Shown: positions 1 through 7,201, counted from the first letter of the stretch. The stretch: 9,714 nucleotides of DNA from a bacterium (GCA_020061125.1 JAGUYV010000209.1:1-9714), one strand, 5' to 3'. A program made the numbers and translations. The notes: generated by a model from the sequence alone, not told the origin.

Positions 1-618
1 GCCGCCCGCGGCCAGCGCCACGGTGAACAGCGCCGCATGCCGCAGGGTCCACGCCGTGATCAGCCCCCCGGACCAGAACACGGCCACGGAACATGCGTTC
101 AGAACCAGGAAATACGCTACGATATTGGCGCGGAAGGTGAGCTTGGGCATGTCCTGGTTCGAGAAAAAGAGAATCACGGGCGGTCCGCTCATGCCCGCGC
201 CCGCATTGAAGAACCCGCTCAAGAACCCCACGAGCACGGAGGCGGCGCGCTCGTTGCGGATGGCGCGCCGCCACCCGGACATGAGGAGCAGCGCGAACAC
301 GGTGATGAGCAAACCGATAACGGCCTTGAGCAGGGGCGCGGGCAGCGAAGTCAGAAGTTCGCGCCCCGGCCACAGCCCGCACGCCCCTGCCGCCATCATG
401 GGCCAGATGCGCCGCAACTGCACGAACCGCCACGCTTCGATGATCACGAGCAGATTGATGGCCAGCGCCAGAAACAGCATGATCGGCACCACATCCCGCG
501 GGGCCATGAACAGCACCATGATGGAAACGAAAACGATGGCGGAGCCGAACCCGGTCAGGCCCTGGGTCAGGCCCGCAAAGAACGCCGCGGCAAGGCCTGC
601 GGCAATAGTAGCGCTCAT
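1..618 (-). CDS. TauE/SafE family sulfite/anion exporter (partial, C-terminus off window)
   Basis: Reading from the ATG at 618, the frame stays open to the window edge and gives 206 residues; family members are usually about 250, so only the last helices are missing. The protein is strongly hydrophobic with repeated membrane spans. It carries the two glycine-rich family signatures: GLTQGLTGFG at residues 16-25, and a second copy at about 131-147 (GFLSGFFNAGAGMSGPP), reflecting the internal duplication of TauE/SafE (DUF81). Members are inner-membrane permeases proposed to export sulfite, sulfoacetate or other organosulfur anions, or to import related compounds; the substrate cannot be read here. 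An AGGGAG ribosome binding site lies 7 bases before the ATG. The gene has its own promoter in the 91-base gap after the propeller gene, so it is probably transcribed separately. Family call is firm; substrate unknown. Confidence 0.9.
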   Translation of the reverse strand, partial: MSATIAAGLAAAFFAGLTQGLTGFGSAIVFVSIMVLFMAPRDVVPIMLFLALAINLLVIIEAWRFVQLRRIWPMMAAGACGLWPGRELLTSLPAPLLKAVIGLLITVFALLLMSGWRRAIRNERAASVLVGFLSGFFNAGAGMSGPPVILFFSNQDMPKLTFRANIVAYFLVLNACSVAVFWSGGLITAWTLRHAALFTVALAAGG

Positions 619-662
619 GGCGCGGCTCCCTTGCGCGGCGCACTGGCCGAGAATTGCACTAA

Positions 663-691
663 TTGATAATCACATGCCTGAAGCATGTCAA
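663..691 (-). promoter_or_regulatory. Sigma70-type promoter of the TauE/SafE gene with inverted repeat
   Basis: On the minus strand a perfect -35 box TTGACA (686-691) is followed after 17 bases by TATCAA (663-668), a 4/6 match to the -10 consensus. Transcription would start near 656, leaving a leader of about 38 bases. The spacer and the end of the -35 box hold the inverted repeat ACATGC-N5-GCATGT (672-688), well placed to be a repressor or activator operator. Promoter from consensus match; operator role is inference. Confidence 0.6.
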
Positions 692-709
692 TTTCCGGTC
701 TTGCTCAAG

Positions 710-2293
710 TCAGCGCTTCCAATGCGGCTCGACTTCAAGACAGCCGTTGGCCGAAGATGTGAAAAGCCTGTCGTGTGATGCGCTGTAAAAAATATGCCGC
801 ACCTTGCGGCCGACGAAAACCCGGTCTTTAATTTTGCGAGTGCGCGGATCTATGACGAAAACATTGCCTGAAAGATATCCGGCCGCATACAGGAGATTGC
901 GCCGGGGGTCGAACGCGAGGTCGCGTACACCAGGCTCCAACCCGATACGCCCGGAGTATTTCCTGGCACGGGTGTCGAACGCATACACGGCGCCGTGCAT
1001 GGGCATGCCCGCGAACATGGTGTGCGAACGCACATCCACAGCCAGGCCGTTGCCCACGCCCATGCCCATGAGAAAATTGAATGCGCCGATTTTGATCCCG
1101 CGAGACTGTAGATCCGGCCTGGGCGCGGCGAACACACTGCCCGTGGGCGCTCCGTTTACAGAGTACAGGATTTCCGATCCGCGATCATAGAGCGTCATTC
1201 CGTGAGTCATGGGGAATTCGCCGTTCTGGAGAACCGAGCGCACGGATCTGTTTCTCCAGTTGTATACCCAGATGCGGGGCTGCAGGCGGTTGATGCGGCC
1301 CTGTCTCTTGTGCTCCGCGGCCTGCCGCGCCACCACATCCGGCACAATGGTATGTTCCGCGATCTGCCCCTCAATCACTCCCCACGATGTATCGTGGTGT
1401 GCCTCGTTGGTGGTGGGCGTAAGCAGCACCTCGCCGCGCTTCAAATCCATGCCAAAGAAAAGCGGGGTATAGTGAACGAGGCGGATTTCGCGGGAAATCA
1501 CATCCCTGGCATCGTCAATTTCCAGAAGGCCGCGCTTCATGGGCGAGGCCACGAAGCAAACGCCTTCGCCGGGCGCGCACTCGCCGCGGAACGCGGAATA
1601 GAGATAGTACACCTTTTGAATTTTTTTGGATTCCAAATCAACTTTGATAAGCGGCAGGGGCGTTTCCAGGTCCTGATACGCCAGACCACAGTAAAGGGAC
1701 CGCCCGTCCGAGGACGGGAAAACCGTCCTGGGATCCTGTGAGATCTCGCGCAGCGGCGGCGCACCATGCGGCTCGGCCTTGACGATGCGCTTTCGCCAGT
1801 CCGTATCACATAGAGAAAAAATGGGAGTGATGCGCGAGTCCCGCATCATGCGCGCGCACTGGTCGCCCTCAAACGAATACTGGCGGATGATGCTCAACGC
1901 AACCAGCACAGGGAATGCAAGCACGGCGGCGATGAGCGCTTTTTTTTGAAGTAGCCCCCTGCCGCCGCGCGCCGTGCTGCGCCAGTGCCATAGCGCGAGC
2001 GCAATGAATGAAATTACTATCAGCCACTTGTACTGCAGCCACAAGGATGCCAGGAATGGCCGCACGGGGATCAACGCCATGGCCAGCACACAATAGGCGG
2101 CGGCGCGCGCCCAGGCTCTGGTCCGCAATCTCCGCCACAAGACAACCACCGCAAAAACAGCAAGGCTCACGGCGATCATGGCGAGGATGCCAGAGGTCAC
2201 AAAGTGAACAAAGAACGCGGGTTTGCCGCCGTACACATCCGTGGCTGCAAGCGCGGTCTGCAAGAATGGAGTCGTGGACAGAGAAGAAGTCAT
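710..2293 (-). CDS. Membrane-anchored YVTN/beta-propeller repeat protein
   Basis: This is a 527-residue protein with no family name that I recognise over its full length. The N-terminal 140 residues hold about four hydrophobic segments (roughly 27-52, 64-84, 88-104 and 118-136). The remainder is soluble and beta-rich. Near the C-terminus three units of about 42 residues are visible, aligned at RSHTMFAG (422), RRNLLYAAG (464) and SHDRLFTSS (506). Each resembles the YVTN/NHL propeller blade, with a pattern like GNVFVIDPRTRKI. Such propellers usually act as extracytoplasmic binding or scaffold domains. Cysteines at 146, 162, 202, 239 and 246 could form disulfides if exported. It is the last gene of the operon, after the cupin. 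The ATG at 2293 lacks a clear ribosome site. A GTG at 2329 adds 12 residues and overlaps the cupin stop as GTGA, so a coupled start there is a real alternative. Function unknown. Confidence 0.75.
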   Translation of the reverse strand: MTSSLSTTPFLQTALAATDVYGGKPAFFVHFVTSGILAMIAVSLAVFAVVVLWRRLRTRAWARAAAYCVLAMALIPVRPFLASLWLQYKWLIVISFIALALWHWRSTARGGRGLLQKKALIAAVLAFPVLVALSIIRQYSFEGDQCARMMRDSRITPIFSLCDTDWRKRIVKAEPHGAPPLREISQDPRTVFPSSDGRSLYCGLAYQDLETPLPLIKVDLESKKIQKVYYLYSAFRGECAPGEGVCFVASPMKRGLLEIDDARDVISREIRLVHYTPLFFGMDLKRGEVLLTPTTNEAHHDTSWGVIEGQIAEHTIVPDVVARQAAEHKRQGRINRLQPRIWVYNWRNRSVRSVLQNGEFPMTHGMTLYDRGSEILYSVNGAPTGSVFAAPRPDLQSRGIKIGAFNFLMGMGVGNGLAVDVRSHTMFAGMPMHGAVYAFDTRARKYSGRIGLEPGVRDLAFDPRRNLLYAAGYLSGNVFVIDPRTRKIKDRVFVGRKVRHIFYSASHDRLFTSSANGCLEVEPHWKR

Positions 2294-2325
2294 ATTAATT
2301 GTGTGGTGATGGGCATGCGCGATTT

Positions 2326-2724
2326 TCACACCACCGCGCAAGGCTCCCAATCCGGATTCGCGGGGTCGAAGCGCAGATCGCTGAAACACAGGGCGAACAG
2401 GGTCTTGTCTCCGATGTTCTTGAACCCGTGAGCCACGCCGGGGCTGATCTTGTACAGGAACAAGTCCCCCGGCTGCACAACGCATTCCGCGGATTCGCCG
2501 GTTTTCGGGTTGTGGGCGGCCATGCGGCACGGGCCGCCCATGATGAACACGAATTCGGTCTGCCGCCTGTGAATATGGTTGCCGCGCACAACACCCGGTT
2601 CCAGGCTCACGATATGCACATTGTCAAGCGCATGCTTTTCCAGAAGTTCATATGGAATGGGATGCGTGTTCCACCCGCGCGCATCGCGGTATGCGTCCAG
2701 CTCTATAGTTTCAAACCCCTGCAT
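2326..2724 (-). CDS. Cupin-domain protein, sugar isomerase/epimerase-like
   Basis: This 132-residue single-domain cupin matches the first cupin motif exactly: G44-x5-H50-x-H52-x4-E57-x6-G64. The second motif is P95-G96-V-A-H99-x3-N103. H50, H52, E57 and H99 would bind the metal. The sequence around RGNHIHRRQTEF and the PGVAHGFKNIGD stretch resemble small cupins of sugar-nucleotide and polysaccharide pathways (WxcM/FdtA-like ketoisomerases, capsule proteins). I infer a sugar-related enzyme or binding protein; the exact reaction cannot be assigned. It has no signal peptide or membrane segment, so it should be cytoplasmic. It starts 13 bases after the GH172-like gene stops, and its TGA overlaps a possible GTG start of the propeller gene, so all three are very likely cotranscribed. 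A generic cupin binding protein is the main alternative. Confidence 0.8.
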   Translation of the reverse strand: MQGFETIELDAYRDARGWNTHPIPYELLEKHALDNVHIVSLEPGVVRGNHIHRRQTEFVFIMGGPCRMAAHNPKTGESAECVVQPGDLFLYKISPGVAHGFKNIGDKTLFALCFSDLRFDPANPDWEPCAVV

Positions 2725-2737
2725 GGCGGCGCAGCGC

Positions 2738-3805
2738 TCACTTTCTTTTGGACATGAGGTCCACGAAGACCTTGCCCCAGCCGTAACCCCTGTCGAGCGC
2801 TTCGGCTGCGATGCGGCGGCCCAGGCGCTCTATCGGCGGATCCCGGGGCAGGCGCTCATCCGGGTTGGGAAGCCCGGCGTGGGGCTTGTGCGGTTCGAGC
2901 TGGTACCAGTACGCCACGCTGTCGTAATGGCATCCGGAGGCGTCGTTGGTCCCGCCATGCTCCATGGTCACGCGGATGCTCTTTTCGAACGGGATGGGGT
3001 CCTGGATGTGGAACCGGTACGCAGAGATGCGCGCGCGCGCCCAGTCCTTGACTGTGAGTCCATGGAACGGGGCGCTGAATGTTCCCTTGTTGAAATACCA
3101 TCCCGCATTGAAATAATCCTCGGTGCCGGTGCCGTGCACGGCGGGAGGGTGCCCCTCACCGTCCACATAAATCATTTCGTCGCCTTCAAGGAACCACAGG
3201 GAAAACGGCACACGGCCCTGCATGCTCATCACGCAGCCGGCGTAATGGCCCCGGCCCTCGGCTTCGAGCAGGGTGTAATTCTCTCCGGGCCGTGTTTCGT
3301 CATGCCGCCACAGGGCATGGAAGTATGCAGTATCCTTTTCAAGTTTGTCCAGTTTGTGATATGTAATGTTGTAGTAAAATGCGTAGATTTTTTTGTTTCC
3401 CTGATTTTCAATCTCGATGCGCGCGCTTTTGGCGAAAGGCATGGGCAGGTAACAATAGTAGCCGCCGGAAGACATGCCCATGGGCAGGGCCGTGTAATGC
3501 TTGTACTGGCCGAAGCCCACGCCGAAGAAATCGCCGAGCGGGGCTTCCACGCTCGGGGACGCCTCGTTGTCCCAGAACATGCGGATGACGCATGTGCGGC
3601 GCACATAGGTGTCTGGCGAAGCCACGGTCACCCAGATGCGGCTGATCTGGCCCGGCCCGTCCACATCGCAGATCACGGCCTTGTCGCCGGGTTCGATGCT
3701 CACGAAGTCTTCGTTGCCGCCCGTGCGGTCGTAGCTGCTCTCCTGCGCGGTTTTGAATTTCTGCAGTCTGATGAGATTGTCCAGCATGGAGGGGCCTGTC
3801 ATCAT
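2738..3805 (-). CDS. DUF2961 / GH172-family glycoside hydrolase-like protein
   Basis: This 355-residue protein has the hallmarks of DUF2961, now classed as glycoside hydrolase family 172. They include the N-terminal SSYDRTGGNEDF segment (23-34), GPGQISRIW (50-58), EGDE (207-210) and HGTGTEDYFNAGW (224-236). Characterised GH172 members act on fructofuranose or D-arabinofuranose glycosides (alpha-D-fructofuranosidase/difructose anhydride enzymes and exo-D-arabinofuranosidases) using a pair of glutamates. E229 with E207 or E210 are the natural candidates here, an assignment by position only. Length is typical of a single-domain family member. No signal peptide is visible, which suggests a cytoplasmic enzyme acting on imported oligosaccharides. 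The first ATG (3805) is preceded by GGGAG 12 bases upstream; a second ATG follows at once and a third lies at codon 7. It leads the operon with the cupin and propeller genes. Family firm, substrate unknown. Confidence 0.9.
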   Translation of the reverse strand: MMTGPSMLDNLIRLQKFKTAQESSYDRTGGNEDFVSIEPGDKAVICDVDGPGQISRIWVTVASPDTYVRRTCVIRMFWDNEASPSVEAPLGDFFGVGFGQYKHYTALPMGMSSGGYYCYLPMPFAKSARIEIENQGNKKIYAFYYNITYHKLDKLEKDTAYFHALWRHDETRPGENYTLLEAEGRGHYAGCVMSMQGRVPFSLWFLEGDEMIYVDGEGHPPAVHGTGTEDYFNAGWYFNKGTFSAPFHGLTVKDWARARISAYRFHIQDPIPFEKSIRVTMEHGGTNDASGCHYDSVAYWYQLEPHKPHAGLPNPDERLPRDPPIERLGRRIAAEALDRGYGWGKVFVDLMSKRK

Positions 3806-3847
3806 GGCGCGCTCACGCTCCCGTAGTGCATGAAATGTGCTGCGCCC

Positions 3848-3853
3848 ATTATA
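3848..3853 (-). promoter_or_regulatory. Consensus -10 box (TATAAT) upstream of the GH172-cupin-propeller operon
   Basis: The 66-base gap after the cytochrome gene holds a perfect TATAAT on the minus strand, in the context GCTATAATGGG. It would start transcription near 3841, giving a leader of about 36 bases before the ATG at 3805. No good -35 hexamer is found 16-18 bases upstream, so an activator may be needed, or the match may be chance. The operon may also receive read-through from the cytochrome gene, since no clear terminator separates them. Confidence 0.4.
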
Positions 3854-3871
3854 GCATAAACAGCGGAGCGC

Positions 3872-5947
3872 TTATTGAACCTGCACGGAAGCGCGGGAAA
3901 GCTCGGTGGCCGGGAAGGGCGGAGCGTCCGGCCCGTACACCCAGGCGTTGATGCGCTGGTTGTAACGGCGGTACATGCACCGCGCGGTGATGGTCACGGG
4001 TTTCCGGACATCGCCGGGCAGGGGAATGCGGTAAGAAAAATCGAGCTTGCCGCCGGGCGGAATAATGGCCTTGTCGCGCACGCCGCGCGCGTCCCAGAAC
4101 CGGTGTTTTTCCACGGGATTGCCGGCTGCGTCCACGGGCACGCCCCCCAGCAGGGTGCAGCCGTCCGGCGTCTGGCCCGGCCCTTGGGGCGGGCAGTTTC
4201 TGAACAGCGTTTCGCCGCGCGCGTCCCTGGCCGTGACTTCCACCCAAGACTCCATGAGGTCGAGCGGGCTTGCCGGGAAATTGTGCACGAGCGTCATATT
4301 CTCGAGGGTAACTCTGGCCTTGACGCTTCGGCCCGCGGGGGCGGCGCTCACGGACACGCGCACCGTGCCCGGCTTGTCCAGGAATTTCCGGTAAGCGTCG
4401 TATTTGTTGTGCAGGGACAGGCGCAGGTACCAGACTTCGAAGCGCGGCACGGGCAGCTTGCCCTGGAGCCACAGCTCCGTACCCCTGTCGAAATCCGCGA
4501 TATCCTCCGCGGGCGCAAAGCCCGCAGGGGCCAGGCGCGCCATGGCCTGGTTGATGCCCCAGAATCGGTGGTCGGGGCGCGCGTGAATGGGCGAGGAATG
4601 CGTGGTCAGCGGCATGTGGCAGTCCGTGCATGAAAGACCGGCCTGTTTTTCGAGCAGTTTCCACGGCGTGTATGTGTCGCCCAGGATCAGCTTGTGTCCG
4701 TCCGTGAAGCGATGGGGCATGTTCACGCGGTGGCAGGAGCCGCACCACTGTCCGCGCGGGATGGCGGAGCGGTAATAGTCGCGGCGGTGGCGCGTGAGGT
4801 CCCAAATGGTGAAGCGCCAGGCCGTGTCCCTGTCGTGAGGCCGTTTGTCAACCAGAGGGGGCGGGTGGCCCGGCATGAGCCTTCCGCGCGCGTTGCCGTT
4901 GCCCGCCTCGGGATCCGTGTGCGCGATGGCGTGGCAGAACTGGCATGAAACGCCCTCGGCGCGAAGGCGGTCCGCAAGGGGATCTCCGGGCCGGTCCACG
5001 ATTCCGTATATCGAAGCCAGGGGATTGTGGCAGTTGGTGCAGAAGGTTGTGGCTTCCCACCCGAACCGCTCCGCGAATTCTTCGAGGATTTTCCGGTATG
5101 GCGGGGTCATGGCGGCCATGCTGTGCGAGGACGCGCGCCACTGCTCGTAGATGTCCGGGTGGCAGCGCGGGTCTCCGCATGATTCGGAATCCTGGACGAA
5201 CGGCTCCGGGTCGCGGATGGGTTGACGAAGGCGCGCGTCGGATTTGATGACGAAGTCATAGCCCTTGCGGAGTTCCTCGGCCGGATATTTCAGGCGCCTG
5301 TTTTCCTTGTAAGTGTTGATTGCGCCCGCAGCCAGAGGCAGACCAGCGAGAGCGATGAAAGCTGCGGCGAAAAGGGTCTTCATGCGCGCGGGGTCTGTTA
5401 GTCCCCGGTTGCGCCGCACCGCGCGCATGGCAAAAGGCAGCCAGAGCAGATACGCCACGGTTCCGGCTATGTGCGCCCAGTAGAAAAAATTGCTGCGCAG
5501 TGTTTGCGCGTAAGCCAGGCCGAAGGCCATGGGGCCTGCAATGTATATGCCCGTGCCCGCGAGAACCGTGAAAATCAGGGAGGGCGTCCAGAATTTTCTA
5601 TGCGCGCGCGCTGTGAGCGCGGCCCATGCGATCAGGCTCAAAGCGAACACGGGTTTAAACGGGATCTCGGCGCGGGGCAGGGCGATCATGAGGAGCAGGG
5701 GCAGGGGCCAGAGCAGGGGACGCCGCCCGCCCGCTTCGCGCAAGTATGCGTGCAGGCTCATGCCCGCGAACACGATGTCAAGAAAACCGATGACAACATG
5801 CCATTGAAGAAGGTAATAGCGCGCGAAATCGCGCGTCTCCCGCACGAACAGCAACGCGCCGGTCGCCAGGCAGAACCCGGACGCGGCAACGAAGCCCGCG
5901 AAATACCAGGTGTTGGGGAAGTTCCATTTGTGATCGGAATCCGTCAT
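3872..5947 (-). CDS. Membrane-anchored pentaheme cytochrome c (seven-TM domain fused to cytochrome c554-like domain)
   Basis: This 691-residue protein has three parts. Residues 1-211 contain about seven hydrophobic helices (roughly 14-35, 44-66, 78-90, 97-113, 122-145, 153-175 and 190-210). Histidines H50, H66 and H159 lie in or at the ends of these, and could bind heme b or act at a quinone site. Residues 250-460 carry five heme-c motifs: CGDPRCH (257-263, a CX4CH type), CTNCH (303), CQFCH (335), CGSCH (402) and CTDCH (440). The run HPDIYEQWRASSHS after the first motif is typical of cytochrome c554-like multihemes. Residues 500-690 form a beta-rich domain with HNFPASPLDLMESWVEV, seen after hemes in other multiheme cytochromes. 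An odd number of helices places the hemes in the periplasm. It probably passes electrons between the membrane pool and a periplasmic partner; direction and partner are unknown. No maturation or reductase gene is adjacent. Confidence 0.85.
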   Translation of the reverse strand: MTDSDHKWNFPNTWYFAGFVAASGFCLATGALLFVRETRDFARYYLLQWHVVIGFLDIVFAGMSLHAYLREAGGRRPLLWPLPLLLMIALPRAEIPFKPVFALSLIAWAALTARAHRKFWTPSLIFTVLAGTGIYIAGPMAFGLAYAQTLRSNFFYWAHIAGTVAYLLWLPFAMRAVRRNRGLTDPARMKTLFAAAFIALAGLPLAAGAINTYKENRRLKYPAEELRKGYDFVIKSDARLRQPIRDPEPFVQDSESCGDPRCHPDIYEQWRASSHSMAAMTPPYRKILEEFAERFGWEATTFCTNCHNPLASIYGIVDRPGDPLADRLRAEGVSCQFCHAIAHTDPEAGNGNARGRLMPGHPPPLVDKRPHDRDTAWRFTIWDLTRHRRDYYRSAIPRGQWCGSCHRVNMPHRFTDGHKLILGDTYTPWKLLEKQAGLSCTDCHMPLTTHSSPIHARPDHRFWGINQAMARLAPAGFAPAEDIADFDRGTELWLQGKLPVPRFEVWYLRLSLHNKYDAYRKFLDKPGTVRVSVSAAPAGRSVKARVTLENMTLVHNFPASPLDLMESWVEVTARDARGETLFRNCPPQGPGQTPDGCTLLGGVPVDAAGNPVEKHRFWDARGVRDKAIIPPGGKLDFSYRIPLPGDVRKPVTITARCMYRRYNQRINAWVYGPDAPPFPATELSRASVQVQ

Positions 5948-5950
5948 GTC

Positions 5951-5975
5951 TCACCGCGGGGCTGCGCCCCGGTGA
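5951..5975 (-). promoter_or_regulatory. Leader hairpin over the ribosome binding site of the cytochrome gene
   Basis: On the minus strand the arm TCACCGGGGC (5966-5975) pairs with GCCCC and GGTGA (5951-5962, split by a 2-base bulge) around a 3-base loop. The 3' arm includes GGTGA, the only ribosome-binding-like sequence before the ATG at 5947. The predicted transcription start lies near 5974, so the mRNA would begin almost at the foot of this hairpin. That suggests translation control by masking of the ribosome site. It has no U-tract, so it is not a convincing terminator. Confidence 0.45.
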
Positions 5976-5979
5976 TCAC

Positions 5980-6009
5980 ATGATAGATACAATCGGGCCG
6001 GACTGTCAA
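5980..6009 (-). promoter_or_regulatory. Sigma70-type promoter of the cytochrome gene
   Basis: On the minus strand a perfect -35 TTGACA (6004-6009) is followed after 18 bases by TATCAT (5980-5985), a 5/6 match to the -10 consensus. It lies in the 78-base gap between the alcohol dehydrogenase stop and the cytochrome ATG, so the cytochrome is likely its own transcription unit. Confidence 0.6.
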
Positions 6010-6025
6010 AGCCCCGCGGGGGTTG

Positions 6026-7201
6026 TCAGAACGCCTGTTCGAGAATTCGCAGAGCGTCCGCGGCCGTGACATGCTCTGGGTTGTAGGTGAGCGCGCCATC
6101 GTTGATCGAGGCTTTTGCGATGGCTTCGAGTTTGTCCCTTGTCACGCCCGCGTCCGAGAGTTTGAGGGGCAGCCCGCAGAGCTTGTTGAGTTTTGCGGTC
6201 AGATCGCGCACGGCCTGGATGGCCGCCTGCGCGCGCTGCGCGTCGCCGCCCTGGGCCGGAACGCTGCACAGGTGTGGGGCGAGTTCAGCGATGACCCCGG
6301 CGCGCATATCCAGGTTGTTCTCCATGCCGAATGGCAGGAGAATGGCGTTGGCCACGCCGTGTGGCACATGGCAGATGCCGCCGGTGGCGTGGGCGAGCGC
6401 ATGCACCACACCCACCATGGAATTGGAAAACGCCATGCCGGCCGCGAGCGCGCCGTTGGCCATGTCCAGGCGCGCATTCTCGTCCTTGCCGTTTTCCACG
6501 CATTTTATCAGGCTGCGCATGATGAGCCGGATGGCGGTGAGGGCCAGGGAGTCTGAAATGGGATTTTTCTGAAGGCAGTAATAGGCCTCGATGGCGTGGG
6601 TAAGGGCGTCCATGCCGGTGGCGGCTGTGATTTTGGGCGGGCAGGTAAGGGTCATGCGCGGGTCAATGAAAGCGGCCGTGGGGCACAGGCGCGGGGAGGT
6701 GAAAGCCATTTTCACCCCTGCTTCCGTGTTGTTAATCACGGCCACAAGCGTGACCTCGGACCCTGTGCCTGCTGTGGTGGGGGCCACGAACAGGGGGCGC
6801 GTGGGCTTTGTGAGCCGGTCCGCGCCGCGGAACTTCATGAGGTCGTCGGTGTCCTCGGAGATCACGATGTTGGCGGCCTTGGCTGTATCAATGCACGAGC
6901 CGCCGCCAACGGCCACGAAGCAGTCGCAGTTGTGCTCGCGGTAGAGCTGCGCCACCCGATTCACCGTGGTGTGGGCGGAGTCGGGCGGGGTTTCGTCGTA
7001 GATGCACCCGATGTCGCATCCCGAGCCGTCGAATGCGTTTTCGAGAATGCTGATCAGCCCTGCGCCCTTGACCCCGGCGTCGGTGACCACCATGGCGCGC
7101 GTCACGCCCGCGGACCGCATTTCATAGGGCAGGCTGGACAGGGCCAGCGCGCCGCTGATGATTTTGACCGGGCAGTAGAATTCGAACAGGCTGGTATTCA
7201 T
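6026..7201 (-). CDS. Iron-containing (group III) alcohol dehydrogenase
   Basis: This 391-residue protein is full length for the Fe-ADH family, which interconverts alcohols and aldehydes or ketones with NAD(P)(H). The nucleotide-binding GGGSCIDTAK lies at 99-108 and the family block PTTAGTGSEVT at 141-151. Metal ligands by motif are D198 and H202 (GMDALTHAIEAY), H267 and H281. The D-H spacing of 4 and the H-H spacing of 14 equal those of lactaldehyde reductase FucO. All key residues are present, so it should be active; the substrate is open. It follows the SCP2-like gene by 43 bases, probably cotranscribed, with a G-rich stretch (GGGGG) about 11 bases before its ATG. No signal peptide, so cytoplasmic. 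Close alternatives are butanol, 1,3-propanediol or lactaldehyde dehydrogenases of the same family. Confidence 0.92.
   Translation of the reverse strand: MNTSLFEFYCPVKIISGALALSSLPYEMRSAGVTRAMVVTDAGVKGAGLISILENAFDGSGCDIGCIYDETPPDSAHTTVNRVAQLYREHNCDCFVAVGGGSCIDTAKAANIVISEDTDDLMKFRGADRLTKPTRPLFVAPTTAGTGSEVTLVAVINNTEAGVKMAFTSPRLCPTAAFIDPRMTLTCPPKITAATGMDALTHAIEAYYCLQKNPISDSLALTAIRLIMRSLIKCVENGKDENARLDMANGALAAGMAFSNSMVGVVHALAHATGGICHVPHGVANAILLPFGMENNLDMRAGVIAELAPHLCSVPAQGGDAQRAQAAIQAVRDLTAKLNKLCGLPLKLSDAGVTRDKLEAIAKASINDGALTYNPEHVTAADALRILEQAF

Noticed and set aside
23-778. Long plus-strand open frames (251 and 209 codons) over the left end
   Set aside because: They are antisense to the TauE/SafE gene, with Arg/Pro/His-rich low-complexity translations typical of shadows in high-GC DNA.
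2579-3826. 415-codon plus-strand frame opposite the GH172-like and cupin genes
   Set aside because: It is antisense to two genes with clear family motifs, and its own translation shows no domain and lacks a ribosome site.
3849-4805. 318-codon minus-strand frame inside the cytochrome gene
   Set aside because: It lies in another frame of the cytochrome, whose heme motifs fix the true frame; the translation is Arg/Ala/Pro rich.
6010-6022. CCCCGCGGGG palindrome after the alcohol dehydrogenase stop as a terminator
   Set aside because: The stem would be only three pairs once a loop is allowed, and only three T residues follow; similar GC strings recur inside genes.
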